Assembly (NCBI GenBank): GCA_023079485.1
Contig: CM041115.1
Coordinates: forward strand, 45,192,305 to 45,256,304
DNA length: 64,000 bases
From: Archilochus colubris
Lineage: Eukaryota; Chordata; Aves; Apodiformes; Trochilidae
Reading direction: 5' to 3'
The position numbers and the translations under genes were made by a program. A model generated the notes under the pieces. The model was not told where the DNA came from. It worked only from the letters and a program-made list of their open reading frames with translations, and made no database searches. Shown piece by piece: positions 63,011 to 64,000 of the stretch; the first letter of the stretch is position 1, and each line of letters begins with the position of its first letter.

Positions 63011-64000
63011 CACTGATATTGGGTTTTGGCAATGAAAAAATTGACCCAGTCTTGATTTTCTACATATGTCTCACTGCATTTCACTTTGATCTGAGATGGA
63101 AAGCATTCATCCTCCTCTACACTTGTTTCATCTTGTGACTGTATTTCTGTGCAGACATTCATTGGCCAAAATGTTCTTTAAATCCAGGTGAGAAAGGGGA
63201 AGTTCATGATGACCTGCCTGACAATAATAATGGGACCTGGTACAGGGACAGCTGTAGCAAGACACTGCAGTACCCTTTTACTCCTCCACGTGAAGAGGCT
63301 GGGTTTTTGTCACCACTGCTAATTTTGTGACCTGTTGGGAAATGCAGTTGACTTAGAATTTCACCAGCTGCTTGAGTTCCCTTCCTTCATTTTTGCAATT
63401 CTTTTCTTCATCTTTAGGAGTCTCTCCATGAAGTTATGTTACATTACCATTCACCTACCCTGCTACCTCCTGGGCTCAGAGCCTGGTTTGACACCATCTG
63501 GTTTACCTGCCTGGTTTACTACAAAGTCCTCAGAATCCTGAGATCTTAATTTGGCCAGTTGTCAGGCTGTACATTATAAGGTGACACAGGGTAACGCATT
63601 CCAATGAAGCTTGACATTGTTTGTGAAATCCACAGGCTCAGAACAATACAGCTTTTGATCTTGTTTAATGAAAAATGTTGCACTGAACTTGACCTTCTAT
63701 CTGAATGCAACACTGCTCCAGTAATATGTCTTTCTCATTTGTATTGCTTAAGGAAATCCTGCTCTCTGAGATGGTGGGTTTTATCTAGACCATCAGTCTC
63801 TAGCAGAAAGACATAAAGAAGATCTTCTTGGGGACTGCACAAATCTTTTTTATTATTATTAGTGCTGAACATAATCACTTCATCTTTGTAGTCATTATTT
63901 TGGAATTCACCTGTTCATTTTTCTGGAGCTTGAGGAAAATGTAGGTATTATGTCTTATTTAATGAACTGTGGTTCACACTGCAATGGCATTGCAAGGTAC

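Larger units (their letters stand above)
59795..64000. other. Intergenic AT-rich stretch, no assigned gene
   Basis: No recognisable transposon or RNA gene. The longest frames are 59961-60554 (plus, 197 codons, listed separately) and 62227-62691 (minus, 154 codons, no domain seen). A T/G-rich simple tract lies at 62938-63010. Confidence 0.5.

Noticed and set aside
1..64000. tRNA, rRNA, snRNA, CRISPR arrays and operon structures
   Set aside because: No cloverleaf with an intact B box, no rRNA core sequence and no regularly spaced repeats of CRISPR type were seen. The sequence is eukaryotic.

Overview
This window looks like bird nuclear DNA. It is mostly AT-rich, with two GC-rich CpG islands, many 5'-truncated CR1 LINE fragments that end in the avian ATTCTATG-type tail, and three solo or partial LTRs of the bird ERV type. 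No bacterial, organellar or CRISPR-like feature is visible. The only protein-coding exon I can assign to a known gene is a 5' exon of transportin-1 (TNPO1), on the minus strand at the left edge (562-675). The rest of that gene must lie beyond base 1. Human 5q13, which carries TNPO1, corresponds to avian chromosome Z, so Z linkage is likely but is an inference.

Layout: 1-1260 is the TNPO1 CpG island, holding the start of an intron, the coding exon, the upstream intron and the promoter or 5'UTR region. 1.26-17.35 kb is AT-rich sequence upstream of TNPO1. It holds two nearly identical 3' halves of one CR1 subfamily (4267-5298 and 12310-13522), a third CR1 tail (13523-13782), several hairpin-forming sequences and short microsatellites. 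17.38-18.65 kb is a second CpG island with promoter-like motifs and a (CATC)n microsatellite; no gene could be assigned to it. 18.9-64 kb is gene-poor, repeat-scattered sequence. It holds a minus-strand solo LTR (22524-23301), nested CR1s (27447-28005), CR1 fragments at 28.6, 33.4, 41.3 and 44.7 kb, a truncated minus-strand LTR (40890-41294), a CR1 endonuclease fragment split by a younger CR1 (48365-49860), and a plus-strand solo LTR with target-site duplication (59239-59789).

Nothing here works as a multi-gene system. The sequence reads as the 5' end of one housekeeping nuclear-import gene plus a long upstream intergenic region or gene desert. That region carries one unexplained CpG-island promoter candidate and several generations of retroelement insertion. 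The points most worth checking are the unassigned CpG island at 18 kb, the twin CR1 copies with a shared frameshift, the two palindromic (template-switch-like) insertions in one of them, the nested CR1 structures, and an unusually long unassigned reading frame at 59961-60554.
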